Part shown: positions 1 through 12,156 of the stretch, one piece after another | Numbering within the stretch: the stretch's first letter is position 1 | Layout of the letters: the number at the start of each line of letters is the position of its first letter | DNA from: Opeltia flavorubescens | Lineage: Eukaryota; Ascomycota; Lecanoromycetes; Teloschistales; Teloschistaceae | Length of the DNA stretch: 64,000 nucleotides | Reading direction: 5' to 3' | Assembly (NCBI GenBank): GCA_000442125.1 | Contig: KE546965.1 | Coordinates: forward strand, 1,488,001-1,552,000 | Translations under genes and position numbers: made by a program | Notes under the pieces: generated by a model | Seen by the model: only the letters and a program-made list of their open reading frames with translations | The model's database searches: none | What the model was told of the DNA's origin: nothing

Positions 1-3000
1 ATAAATAGTATATAAAAAAAATTAAAATAGATATTATAGCTCCTATAATAATAATTAAAAATAAAAATAAAAAATTTAAATTATTATTTCTNTTAATTAT
101 ATTTTTTAAATATAAATTTTTATAATATTTATAGTATAATACTAGTAACGCGATATTCTTTCTAGCCTAATATATATTAGCTTATTTAGTATTTAAATTA
201 AAGATAGTTTTAATTTATTATCTTTTTTAAAATAATTTTTATATTCTATTATAAAATAATTTATTTTTAATTTCTTTATTTTATTAAATTTTTAGGTTAA
301 CTTTTTAAAATTTTAATTACGCTAATATATCTATACGGTATTAAAGTTTATATAGCCTATAAATTAATTAATAATTAATAGAAAACTTTTTATATATTAG
401 AATATACTAGGATTACTTTTATTAAGAAGGTGGATTTATAGGTAGTAGAAATAAAATTTTATTACTATAATTAGAGAATAGATAATCTAGGTTATAGAAC
501 TTTAGCTTTATAATAGATATATCAATAAAAGAATAATTTCGATATAGTAGATTAATAAAAAATAGAGTTCTATAATATTTAAAATATTAATATTAAAAAT
601 TAAACGTTTATTTTTAATTTTATATTAGAGATAATCTAATCTAATATTAATTATTAAAATAGAAATTTTATACTTTTATTATATAAATAGATTAAAAGAT
701 ACTATATATTATATTAATATTTTTATTAACGGTTAACCAGTCTTTAAAGTTAAATAGAAAATATAAATACTCGAAGCTTATAAAGTTTTTAAATAAATAT
801 TTTTAAATAAAATAATTTAAAAAATTTAGGAAAAGTTATTTTCCTATTATAAAATAACTACTATTTTTTTATTTATTAATTATATTAAAAATAAAAGTTT
901 CTATTATTATTTTACTATTTAAATATTTATAAATAATATTAAAATCGATTTTTACTTTAATATTAACTAGTTAAATAATAATATAAATAATATCTTTTAA
1001 TTTATTATTAGGTATTTATTAACCGCATTTAGAATTAAGATCTACTTTAAAGATTTAGTTATAATATTAATATTTTTTTATTAATCTAAAGCTTAAATAA
1101 ATATTCAGCGAGTTTATTTTTATTAAAAAGCTAGTTAGTTTAATTATTTAAAAGGATAGTAGTTTAATTTATTATCCTTTTAATTTTCCTATTAATAAAT
1201 TCGAATAGTATTAAAAATTATATACTTTATAAATTAACTAATAATTATTAGAGTTTCTATTATATACTAGAATATAAAATTTAAAATATTAATATTAACC
1301 AACTACTAGCGCTTCCGCGATTCTTTTAATATATAAATAAGCCGTTAGAGTATTAAAAAGATAATAAAATTAGAAAAAATACTATTAAAAAGTTTAAAAT
1401 AGTATATAAAGATTATAAAATATAAAAATAATTAGAAAATATTTAAATATAGAAAATTATTTAAAAAACGATATTAATAGTAATAAAAAAAAAGAAGTTT
1501 ACGAGATATATAGCGTAAACGCCTATAATACGGCTTAAATAGAAAAATTCGAACTATATAATTTATAGTAATTATCTTTTATATAAAATAAAATATATAA
1601 TAATTATATTAAATAAGGAGGAATATTATTATAGTATTTATTCGGCTACTAATATATATAATAAATATTTAATATTATATATATATAGTATAGATAATAA
1701 GTTTAGAATATTTAATAATTATTAATTATTTAAAACTATATTTAATATTTATTTTATATTAATTTAATTCTATTAAGCTTTATATATAAAAGTTTCTTTT
1801 AATTTTTTTTAAAAGATTATTTTAAATTTATAAAACGATTATAATTCTAATAAAAGGTATTTTTTATTATTTAATATAGTTTTTTATTATTAAAATCAGC
1901 TAGTTTAGTAAAACGAGGGTCGAAGTTTATAAATATTAGTAGAGATTAATTAGATGATTAATTAAATAGCTATTATATACTAATCTAAAATTTATAGTTA
2001 TAGGCGTATTTAAAAATATAAAATTATATTATTAATTATACGGTATCTATTAATAATAAATATATTAAAATTATATTTATTTATTAACTTTATAAATTTA
2101 CTATTATTAGAGATAAAAAATAGAGATTTTTATTTATTATTATACTTTATTCGCTTTTAAAGTATTATTAAAAATTTATTAAAAAAATATTTTTTAATAT
2201 TAAAGTTAAAGAAATAGGAATATATTATTTTATATTAATGTATATATTTTTTTTAGTTATTAATATAAATAATAATACTTTTAATTATATATACTATAAT
2301 TTTTAATTAATTAGAATTCTATTATAAATAATATAGTTCGTTTATAAAATTATATTTAAAAAACTAGAAGTAAAGAAATAGTTTATATATTAATTATTCA
2401 ATCTAAAATACTAAATATATTATCGCTACTAATCGTTAAATTATACTATAAAAAATTAATTACTAGTTTAGTATTACTAGTATTAATTAATTAGATAATA
2501 AAACTATTTATTTACTATCGAATTAATAAATAGATATATATAAATATTAAATACTTATTAAACCTAATATTACTAGTAATAATAGATTAAAATAAATTTA
2601 AAATTAGTTAGCTATATTATCAAAATTCGATAGTAGTATAAAATATAATATATTATTAAAATAAAATTTTTAAAGTTAGTAATATAAAGTATAGTAGAAT
2701 TAATAAAATAAAAATTTAATAATATATTTAATAATTTAAAAAAGACTAATATTTATAATAAATAAATAAAGCGATACTATTAGTAATAAAATAAAAAAAT
2801 AATAATCGAAAATTTATAGTTTAATTAATATAAGTATAGCTTTTAGATAAATATTATAATAAATTTAATAATAGAGATTATAAGGAAGCGTTTATAATAA
2901 TCTAATAGTTAAATTTATAAATATATAAGTAGTAAAGGAAAATAATTAATAGTTATACTAGCGATTTACTTTTATAGCGAATTTAAATTTAATAATTAAT

Positions 3001-3544
3001 AGTAAAAAGTATAATATATAAAAAAGGTAGAGGAATAGAACTTATAAATATTATTTATATAAATAAACGATAGTTTTAAAACTTTTAATAAAAAAATTAA
3101 TAGATAAATATTTTAAAATTATTTCTAGTTAAAAATAGGAGTTAATAAAAAGTTAATATTTAATAGTTTTAATATAGATTTCTATTTTTATAATTTTACC
3201 TAAATAGATTATATAATAGTTATTATTATTAAATACTATAATATTAATAATATTATTAATCTTTAATTTAATTATTTTATTTTTTATAGATTATATATTA
3301 AATAAAAATACTCTAGTCGGTTTAATTATACCTCTAGCTATAATAAAATACTACTATTAATATCTTATTAGACTATTAAGCTATATAATAATTTTTTAGT
3401 ATTATAATATCGTTCGATTTTACTACTATATATTATTTAAATTACTATTTATAATTATTAGATTAATAATTAGTAAAGATAGCTTTAAAATATATAGATA
3501 TTATAGTATAATATTACTTTTTAAAGGTATATATATAGTCCAAT

Positions 3545-3706
3545 CTATTTTATATACTATAGCGGCTGTTTAATTAATAATAGTACTAGTTATTTAATCT
3601 TTTTTATATATTATAGCGGCTGCTTAATCGATAATAATATTAGTTATTTAATTTATTTTATATATAATAGCGGCTATTTAATCGATAATAATATTAATTA
3701 TTTAAT
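3545..3706. repeat. 54-bp tandem repeat, three copies
   Basis: Three adjacent copies (3545-3598, 3599-3652, 3653-3706) share a core reading atagcggct followed by an A/T-rich arm that ends in tatttaat. They differ at a handful of positions, mostly transitions. The 54-bp period is 18 codons, as expected if the array lay inside a protein-coding region whose protein had an 18-residue repeat. No flanking frame could be assigned to a family, so the coding origin is inferred from the period only. Confidence 0.85.
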
Positions 3707-4953
3707 TATTAAATCTAGAATTATTTATAGCACGAATATTAATCGTTAATTAAAGCGGACTTAATATATAAATTATATTATTAAAGAGAAAGTATACTTT
3801 AGTTATTATCGTCTCTATTATTAGCGCCCTACCTATTTACGGGCTATATTTAGTCTAGTTAGTAAAGCTATAATAATTAGTATATAAATTTCGTTAGTAA
3901 AAAAAGAAATTATAATTAATATAATTTATTTATTTAATTATCTATTTATTAGGTTATTCTACTTTTATATACCTATAAGATTACTATATAATATTTTTTT
4001 TTTTTTATTTTTATTCGATATATTATCTTTATTATTATTTTTAATTATATTATTTATTATCTATTAGTTTACTAATATAGCCTATTTATAAGCGAAAAGT
4101 TTAATAATATAGGTATTACTTTTATAAAGTTATTTTAAGTAGTTTATTTAAATAAAAATAGATTTTATTTTAAAGCGATCTATTAAGCTATTTAATATAT
4201 TTATTTATTTATAATATTCTTATCGCTAGTATAAGATATAGTTATATATATAAACGAAACTATTTTTTTATTTAATTTAAGGCGGTTAATATTTAATTAG
4301 CCTTTATAAAATCGAGATATTCGATAATAGTTATAATAATAATAAGGAAGCTTATTTTTATATCTAAATATTTATTTATAATATTTATATTAATAAGTTT
4401 AAGCGATTATTATTTTAAATCTAATATTATAGAAAATTAAATTATTTATAATAAAAGGAAAGAATTATAATTTCTTTTATTTTATAGTTATACTTTATAA
4501 GGTATTTTATTAGGTATATCGCGGTAATAAATTTATTTAGATTTTATTTAAAATAGGTCGGGTTTATTTTTTAATTTTTAATATTAATATAGTTTATAAA
4601 AGCGAAAAATTTATTAATAATTTTTCTAGTAAATTTATAAATTATAGTTATTATAATAATAATATTTAAATGTATTAAAAGATTTATATTAGAATATAAA
4701 TTATTATTATAGAATATAGTAAGTATTTTTATAATATTTAGTATAATATAACGCTAGATATTTAAAAATATATTATAATTAAAAAAATTCTATTTTATAA
4801 ATTTTATAAAATTATCGCCGCTATTATATTTAAAATTAATTTAATAAATATCGCTATTTAAATATTTAGCTATATTTTTTTTACTAGACTGGTTAAATTA
4901 CGCGAGGATTATTAGAAATTTTTTATAGTTTATACTACCCGCTTTTTATAGAA

Positions 4954-4958
4954 TTATA
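4954..4958. repeat. Target-site duplication (left), copia
   Basis: TTATA lies immediately before the 5' LTR and is repeated at 12289-12293 immediately after the 3' LTR. A 5-bp duplication is normal for Ty1/Copia integrases. The identical match fixes both element ends. Confidence 0.88.
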
Positions 4959-4985
4959 TATCAAAATACGTGTGCAGATCAATTC

Positions 4986-4997
4986 TGACGTCACGTG
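4986..4997 (+). promoter_or_regulatory. CRE palindrome overlapping an E-box in the copia LTR
   Basis: TGACGTCA (4986-4993) overlaps CACGTG (4992-4997). TGACGTCA is the classic bZIP (CREB/ATF-type) site and CACGTG the bHLH E-box. They lie about 30 bp upstream of the TATA-like motif in the LTR, where retrotransposon enhancers usually lie. Function is inferred from the motifs only. The 3' LTR is more mutated over this stretch. Confidence 0.55.
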
Positions 4998-5023
4998 ACC
5001 CCAGCCACTTCGGACGAAAACCG

Positions 5024-5032
5024 TATATATAG
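5024..5032 (+). promoter_or_regulatory. TATA-like box in the copia 5' LTR
   Basis: A TATATATA run, followed about 25-30 bp later by sequence that both LTRs keep exactly (the ctagggctttcgtcc stretch), fits a core promoter with the transcript starting in the second half of the LTR. The equivalent position in the 3' LTR reads GTATATA. The start site itself cannot be read from sequence. Confidence 0.5.
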
Positions 5033-5090
5033 CTAGGGCTTTCGTCCTTTAGAATAATCAAGCAAGCTTTTTATATACGTGATTTCAATA

Positions 5091-5102
5091 GGTTATAAGC
5101 CC
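5091..5102 (+). other. Primer-binding site matching the initiator-Met tRNA anticodon loop
   Basis: GGTTATAAGCCC begins at the first base after the LTR. It is one G/A transition from GGTTATGAGCCC, the complement of the anticodon arm (GGGCUCAUAACC) of eukaryotic initiator-Met tRNA. Drosophila copia and yeast Ty5 are known to prime from this internal half-tRNA rather than the tRNA 3' end. The position and the 11 of 12 match make this a good call. The following bases (GAAGTAGGC) do not obviously extend the match. Confidence 0.75.
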
Positions 5103-5324
5103 GAAGTAGGCTTCTTATTTATATACTTATAGTACGCGTGGCTCCCTATAGTACACGCCGAACTTACTAGTTTCCTTTACGAGTTCTTCAGCCAAAATGC
5201 CCTTTTTTAGTTGATAATTCTAGCTACTAATTTTTGAATTCCAGGCTCCCAGCCTCCGGATTTTCGCTTAGGGGCAAAAAACCTTATAGGCAATTTCGCT
5301 AAATTAAATCTTCTGCTATTAACC
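5103..5324 (+). other. Copia 5' leader, little RIP
   Basis: Untranslated stretch between the primer site and the likely gag start. It keeps clearly more G+C, including CpA and TpG, than the internal region that follows. It has a short ATG at 5197 with no long frame behind it. The shift into the AT-rich state is gradual, over about 5400-5650, rather than sharp. Confidence 0.6.
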
Positions 5325-7340
5325 ATGTTTCAGGGATCCAGCTCTACTAGAAACAAGCTAACTATTTTAAAATACTAAAGGCTTCGGAAAATTCCTTTGG
5401 GCACTTGGTTAAAGGCTTAGACCGCCTATTATAGCGTTTCTATTATATTTTATATCCCTCCGGTATTAAAATCATTGGCCGGATATATTAATAGACTTCT
5501 ATATCTATAAATATTATAATTACTCCGCTAATACCTCTTTCCGGGCCCTCCTAGTAATTACCCCTATAAAATTCGGGTGGTTAGGCTTTTTACCTTCTTT
5601 TTTACCTTCTATTTTTACTATTATATTAGAATTTAGATTTTTTAGTTATTAATTAATCTTTTTATTATCTATTTTACTATAAATTTATTTTTATAATATC
5701 TAGAAATTAGTTAAGTCTAGCTACTCTAAGGGCTAGGTTATTTTTTAAAGAGGCTAAGGCCGTTAAATAGGAAGCCTATAAATTAAAGGGTTAAGAACGA
5801 GTATAAGATATAAAATACCGCTGAAATACTCTCCTTTAACTAATTCGTTTTTATAATTAATTATTTATATCTTTAATTTCTTAAGGTAGAATAGCTAGTC
5901 TAAATATTTTTTACCGCTTCTATTTAAGGGGATTTTTAGGTAATTTTCGCTAAAATTAACTCTAAAATTTTAAATATCTTTTAAAAGATATTAAATATTT
6001 AATTCTACTTTTTAACCCTTTATATTTATTTAAATCTAATTTAGAAATTAGTAAAATTTTAATTTATAATCTATAAGTTAGTTAATTTAAAATTCCTTTT
6101 TTTAAAAAAAATTTTTTTAATTTAATAATTATTTCTATTATAGATTAGAAATACTTTTTATACCGTTAAAGCCTATTTTTTAAGTTAAATTATTATAATA
6201 ACGACGATTTTTATAATATTATACCTATTAATATACCTATAAATATATTTATAGGTACTTCTTAAACTTTAAAGTATTTTTTTAAGTATAAAAATTTAAT
6301 TTAAAGTTTTAAAAAGTTAATATAATTATTAAACTTTCTAATTTATTTAACTATTATAAATAGTAATATAACTACTAATAATTTTTTATTAGTAACTAGC
6401 CTAAATATTTAGTCTAAATACCTTTAAATAAAAATTCCTATATTTAAAGGTAGTAATATATATCGCCCGTAGCTCCGTTAAATTAATAAATTCTTTAGAT
6501 TTAATAGCTTTAATAACTATTTATATAGCTTTATTTTTTAAAATACTTTAGGAGATATAAAGACTCGAATAGAAATAGCCTATTAAATTATTTAGGTAAC
6601 CTATAATAATAATTTAGCCTATTCTATTATTAAAAATATATTAATAAGAAATATTTTAGTAATAATATAAGCCTTTAAAAAGAATTTTACCTTTAAAAGT
6701 AATAAATTTTTTATTATTTTTTATAACTAATACCGCTAAATTTATTATAATATTTTTCTTAGTATTAAAGCTTTTATTTAGAAATTACGGCGTATTATTA
6801 ATAAATTTAGTATAATAAGTATTCCTTTTTTTATAATCTATATTATTAATAACTTTTTTATTATATTTAAACCTTTTTTTAAATACTTTCGTATAATTTT
6901 GATTTAAATTTATTAAATAATATTCTTTAATAATCCCTTTAATAAGTTAATAGTTATAATCGATGAGATAATTAGAGAAGCTATTATTTTTTAAAGAAAC
7001 TAATAGTCTACTACTAGCGGCTTAGTATTATTATCTATAAATTTTCTCCTAAATAAAATTATAGATAATAAATAGTAAATTATTATTAAAATCGATTATT
7101 ATATTATTTATAGTAAAAACGGTTATATATTAGCTATCTATTATTAAATTTACCCGGAACTCCGGAAAGTTTAAATTAAGAAGTAAAATGTAAAAGCCGA
7201 TTTTAAAGATAAAAATAAGGATAATAATCGCGTTAATAAAAATCGGCGCGATAGTAAAAATAAAGGTAAAGGAAAAAATAAAGACGATAAATTTAAAAAT
7301 AAAGATAAGGATATTAAAAAGAAAGAAAATAATAATTAGA
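5325..7340 (+). pseudogene. Copia gag region (fossil)
   Basis: A frame opens at ATG 5325 in a CC-ATG context, reading M-F-Q-G-S-S-S-T-R-N-K, a plausible gag start 234 bp after the LTR. The middle is too decayed to align by eye. The last part (about 7160-7340) reads as a hydrophilic run rich in Lys, Asp, Asn and Arg, as gag C-terminal tails often are. No CCHC zinc knuckle could be picked out with confidence. The region is broken in many places. Confidence 0.6.
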
Positions 7341-7419
7341 ATACTACCTAACTATATTTAGGAAATTAGATAATATATATAATATTATTTTTATTAAATA
7401 TTTTTTTTTTTAAAGACCG

Positions 7420-7660
7420 CTTTAAATTCTAGTTTTTAAATAGTTATTATAGTTAGTATACTATTTTTTAGCGGGACCTTTTTATAGATTTCCGTTCTAT
7501 TAACGGCCTTTTTTTTAATAATATTAATAGACTAGGCCTTAAACCTTTTAATATTAGAATTATTAAATTCCCTTATATAATAGGAGGTAAAGTATCTATT
7601 TTTACGCTTACTAATATATAATATATATCGGGGATTATAGTTAACCTTATTTTTATAAAA
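7420..7660 (+). pseudogene. Copia aspartic protease region (fossil)
   Basis: Just after gag, one frame reads R-D-L-F-I-D-F-R-S-I-N-G, which fits the stretch that follows the D-S-G/A active-site motif of copia proteases, and the downstream residues (I-I-G-G-K-V-S-I-F) fit the beta-hairpin that follows. The active-site triplet itself is not legible. The call rests on position between gag and integrase and on this partial match. Confidence 0.5.
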
Positions 7661-7859
7661 TAACTAATAAAAAAGAAAATATAATTTAAAATAGAGTTTA
7701 ATAAAATAAACTTTTAGATTATTTTTAAAAATAAAATTACTACTTTCTTATATAGGAACGTTTTTATTTTTTAGTAGTACGAAAAAACTGCTATTAATAT
7801 AGGATAATATATTATAGCTATAGTTTTAATTTATTTTAATATTCTAGACCTTTAATATT

Positions 7860-8560
7860 AAAGAATAGGCTATTTTAGAGAATAAAATATTAAAAAATTA
7901 ATAAATAGAATAGCTATAGGTATTAATCTTTTTAAAAAAATAAAAAAGGAATACTGCAAAGCGTATATACTAGGTAAATAATACGCTAAATTATATTAAA
8001 ATCTAATAGAGTCTAGAGACTATATTATAAATCTAATTAATTTAGATATTATAAGTTTTATTAATAAATATAAACTATTTACCGCCTATAATAGTAGCCT
8101 ATATATTTTTATATTTATAGACGACTATATTTAATTTATTAAAGTTTATTATATAAAAATTAAAAACTTCTTTAAAATCTTTTTTAAATTTATAAAGTTT
8201 AAAAAAAAATATAAATATTTAAATTTTTTAATTAAAAAATTCCGTAGTAATAATAGTAATAAATATAATAATTATTTTTTTTAGGCGGTATTTCGGGATA
8301 TAGATATTTAATAGGAGTTAATTATATTTTATAATTTATAAAGAAACGGCGCTTTAAAATACTTAAACCTAGCTTTTTTAGAAAAAGCTCGTTTATTATT
8401 CCTCGATAGCGGTATTTTTTTTAAATTTTAGCTTTTTTTTATTAACGTTATAGTTTTTTTAAAATTTTAGTTTTTATTATTAAAATTAGGTATAACACTT
8501 TATAAAAAACTTTAAGGAGTTAAGCTTAACTTTTTAAATACTTATATACTAGAGTGTAAT
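7860..8560 (+). pseudogene. Copia GAG-pre-integrase and integrase core (fossil)
   Basis: The zinc-binding pre-integrase part is seen at about 7865-8010 (a leucine/histidine-type LWHxRLGH region, then E-Y-C-K-A-Y-I-L-G-K). The catalytic core follows: 8099-8128 reads L-Y-I-F-I-F-I-D-D-Y, matching the hydrophobic strand and D-D-Y motif of copia integrases, and the R-S-D-N-G-x-E-Y type motif lies near 8245. Further on R-N-G-A marks the region of the catalytic glutamate. The enzyme would have cut and joined the cDNA ends. This is one of the more readable parts of the element, but it is broken. Confidence 0.82.
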
Positions 8561-9169
8561 ACTTTTATATATAAAGATCTTAAAATAAAGATTAAAAAGT
8601 TCGATTTACGCGTTATTAAATAGAAGTTTTTAGATTATACTAGCTTTTATATTTATAAATTTCTTAGTTTTAATAAAAAGATTATTAGATTTATAAATAT
8701 AACTTTTTATAAAAAATATCTTTATAACGACTTAAATAATTATTTAAAAGAGTTACTTCCTTTAAAATATTCTAATTTTAAAAAGTTATAGAATATTATA
8801 ATTAGAGTTCCGTTTAAAATTATTCTTATATTTTAACCTACGAATTAATTTTATATAAAAGAATTTTTAGATTCGGAAATAGATTTAAAAACTTATTAAT
8901 TTTTTAATCCTTTTTTTAGTTTTTTAAATTTTTAGATAAATTATTAAATTTATTAGTTAAATAGCCGATTAAACTTTTCTATTTATTTTTAATACTTTAA
9001 TAAATTTTAAGTCTATAATATTAATAAACTCTCGGTTATATTATATTAATACCTAAAGTTATAGATTAACCGTATCTTTTTACTAGATTTTATTAATTTT
9101 TTATTTATATTATTTACTTATATTTTTAACTATAATAAAAATCCCTAGAATTATAGGGAAGCTATAACC

Positions 9170-9870
9170 TCTAATTTCTAGAATAAATAGATGGCCGTTA
9201 TATAAACGGAAATCGATTTATTAAAAGAAAATAGGATATAGATTTTATAATCCTTTTTTAAAGGCTAGAACGTAGTATTTACTAGAAAATAAATATATAA
9301 AATTAAAAAAGATACCTATAATAACGTTCTTTATTTTAAAATTTAATAGATTATTTAAAGATTTAAATAATAATAAAGCGTTAATTATAATAAAGCTTTC
9401 GCTTTAATAATTAAATTTATAAGCTATAAAACTATTTTTATAATTATTATAATAATAGATTAGAATTTTAAATAAATAAATATTATTACTATTTTCTTAT
9501 ATAATATTATTAAAGAAGAATTTTATATTATATAGTTTATAGGTTTTAAAGAANGTTCCTTTAAATTTATTTATAAGCTTAATAAAGCCTTTTATAATTT
9601 TAAATAATCCCTTTAAATATAATATACCTATCTCGCCGGTTTTTTTTAAACCCTCGGTTTTAGCCCGCTACTAGCTAATTATAGTATCTTTATAAATAGA
9701 CGAATAATTATTAGAGTTTATATAGACGATATTCTTTTAATAGGCTTTAATATCTTTAAAATTAATAAAATTAAGTAACGTTTATTATAAATTTTTTAAA
9801 TAATAGATATACATCTTTTAAATTTCTATTTAGGTATAAAAGTTATTTATAATAGGTTAAATCGAATTCT
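9170..9870 (+). pseudogene. Copia reverse transcriptase (fossil)
   Basis: The copia-specific RT start (the W-x-x-A-M...E...L...N-x-T-W block) aligns at about 9170-9245, followed by a K-x-x-W-V-F / K-A-R-x-V type block near 9260-9390. The catalytic YxDD box is legible at 9716-9751 as V-Y-I-D-D-I-L-L-I-G-F-N, the usual copia form. One N base sits at 9554. The RT follows the integrase, which confirms the Ty1/Copia order. The region is broken in many places. Confidence 0.88.
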
Positions 9871-10149
9871 TTAATTTAGCTAGGCTAGCTATATTAAATA
9901 GGTCTTTAAAAATTATAAATTTTAGGATTATAAACCTATCGCTACGCTTATAAAAACTATTTATCGCCTAAAATCTACTCTTTTTAAGTATAACTATCTA
10001 TTTAAACTTCGTAAATAATATTAATCTATCGTTAGATCCTTTATATATATTATACTTAGAATCCGCCTTAATATCGCCTATACTATTTTAATTATTAATC
10101 GCTATAGTTTAAATCTATTAAAATATTATTAAACGAATCTTCTAGTATT

Positions 10150-10640
10150 TTAAAAGGACTTTTTATTAGGTTCTTGCTTATAAAAGCGATTTATAAGCTT
10201 TTATAGATTATATAGATTCTAATTAGGCGGGTAATTAATCTACGCGATAGTTAACCTCTAGGTATATCTTTAATATAAGGAGTGGAGCTTTTAATTAGTT
10301 TTTAAAGCGTTAAGTTATAATAGTTCTATTTATTTATAAAACTAAAATAATTAGATAAATTTAAGTTATTAAAAAAATTATATAGTTTTAAAATCTTTTA
10401 AATTAAATATTATTAAAATAGGAAACCTTTAAATCTAAAATCGTTATTATTTATAATAATAACTAAAGCGTAATTATTTTAGCTAAAAACCTCTAGTTTT
10501 ACGGGTATTATAAATATATAAATATTTAGATTAAATAGTTTAAAGAGAAAGTCGATAATAAAATAATTAATCTTTATTTTTTATTTATTAATAAAATAAT
10601 TATAGATAGCTTTATAAAACTTTTAAATTAAATATATTTT
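10150..10640 (+). pseudogene. Copia RNase H (fossil)
   Basis: Around 10205-10330 the reading A-G-N-x-S-T-R followed by T-S-x-Y-I-F matches the copia RNase H block D-W-A-G-x-x-x-x-R-x-S-T-S-G-Y. The S-T-A-E-x-E-Y region would follow near 10310. It lies at normal spacing behind the RT and completes the pol order. The domain is broken. Confidence 0.8.
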
Positions 10641-12156
10641 AAAGCTTTTTAAATAATATTAGACCTAGAAGAAGGCTTTAAAACGGTACTTAATCTTATT
10701 TAATATATTTTAAAATACTTATATATATATTTCTAAAGGAATATAAAATATCTAGAATATAAAGAAATTTCTATTTAAAACTCCCGTTAGGTTTTAAATA
10801 AAAGGCCTACTAGAAATTTATTCTAAAAACTTTTTATTTTTTTTAAAAATCTTTTAGAAATCTATTAATAAAACTATTTAAAATAAATTATTAAAATAAA
10901 GTTAAATAATACTACTAAAGGCTTTTATAAGGAAGTATACTTATATTTATATAGTCGAAATATAAATTAGAGGTTTTTATAAAACTTTTATCCTTTAATT
11001 TATCTTTATTATTATAATCGACTATAATTATTAAAAAATACCTAGAATCTTACGCGTATAATTAGACTTTTTAGGCTAGAAGCCGCTATAAAATATACCC
11101 TATAATATAAACCCGTTAAATAATTAATCGTATTAATTATAATATAATATATAATAGGGCCTATCTATTTATTTTTTATTATAAATTCCCAGGGTTTTTT
11201 TTTAAAATATTATTATTTATAGCTTCGGACTAAAAAATAATAAAATCTATTTATTACGTTTTAAAACGGATTCCTTTATAATTATCTAAAATTTTAATAT
11301 ATTAGAATTAACTCGGTCTATTATAACTTTTTTTAATTTCTAATAATATTATTTAATAAATAGCTAGCGGAGGTTATATTAATAGCGATATCCGTTTAAA
11401 TAAAGTATATTTAATCTTTTAAAATATATAATTATAAATTATAATATCTAGTTAGATTTTATAGGCTAGTAATATCCCGGAATATTATATTTAAATATAT
11501 ATTTAAAGATATAAATACCCTTAAAATATCTATTAGACCTATTAGATAATATACGTCTAGATTATTTACTATATATAAATATACTACTAGATCTAATTCG
11601 CTATTATTAGAATAATAGATAAAGAGTATTACTTCTTTTATATATTCTTTAGATATATTTTTATTTAAAATTTATAAATCTAGATTTATAGTAAAATTTT
11701 ATTTTTAAAATATATAGAAAAATATATAAATAATACTTTTTTTAAAAATTTTATATAAAGTATATTTTATATAATAAAAAATTTAGTTAAAATTAAAATA
11801 CTATTTATTAACCTTTTTATATTATTAGCGTACTTCTAAGTTTTCTATAGCGCTATAATACCAATACTACTAATATTATAAGGGGTCGATCGTCTAAAGT
11901 TTTTAGTACCCTTATAAGGGCCTATTACCTAAAGGTCGCCTGGATTATCGCCTAAATTATACCCCTAGTTTTTCCGGTTTTCTTTATTCAGTTTTTTCGT
12001 TTAATATAGTATTTAGACTAGATATAATACTAGTAAGAGCTGCCCTTATATACTTATAGTAGAAGCTTATATTATATACTTATTTTTATTTACCTAATAT
12101 ATTTATTATATAGTTTTTTATTTTTATTATATTATAGGTATTTTTCTAAGTAGAAG
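10641..12156 (+). other. Copia 3' region between RNase H and 3' LTR, unassigned
   Basis: About 1.5 kb lies between the end of RNase H and the 3' LTR, longer than most copia elements need. No domain is recognised. The distal part (about 11870-12010) is less RIP-mutated and richer in G+C than the rest. A short purine-rich stretch (aagtagaag, 12148-12156) directly before the LTR is the likely polypurine tract. It could be a long 3' UTR, an extra ORF or an older insertion; there is too little left to choose. Confidence 0.45.

Larger units (their letters stand above)
1..4958. repeat. Unassigned RIP-decayed DNA, left of the copia element
   Basis: No reverse transcriptase, integrase or transposase motif is convincing on either strand. 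The copia element at 4959 was inserted into this sequence, and the same older DNA resumes at 12289. The stretch holds a 54-bp tandem repeat (3545-3706), a poly-T run near 3994 and a few G+C-richer patches (about 3800-3900 and 4900-4945). Around 3300-3900 one forward frame would be Pro/Thr/Ser-rich if TpA is read back as CpA, but such back-reading favours exactly those residues, so it is weak evidence for coding. It is probably an old mobile element; family unknown. Confidence 0.6.
4959..5090 (+). repeat. Copia 5' LTR
   Basis: 132 bp. It pairs with 12157-12288 over its whole length. Allowing for transitions the ends read TGTTGAAATACG and CACGTGATTTCAACA, giving the TG...CA termini and a short imperfect terminal palindrome around CACGTG. 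It is one of the best preserved parts of the window and still carries CpA and TpG, unlike the surrounding DNA. At 132 bp it may fall under the length RIP detects efficiently. Confidence 0.95.

Noticed and set aside
3300-3900. A Pro/Thr-rich secreted or cell-wall protein gene
   Set aside because: The composition appears only after reading TpA back as CpA, which by itself creates Pro, Thr, Ser, His and Gln codons; no start, signal peptide or homologous domain can be seen.
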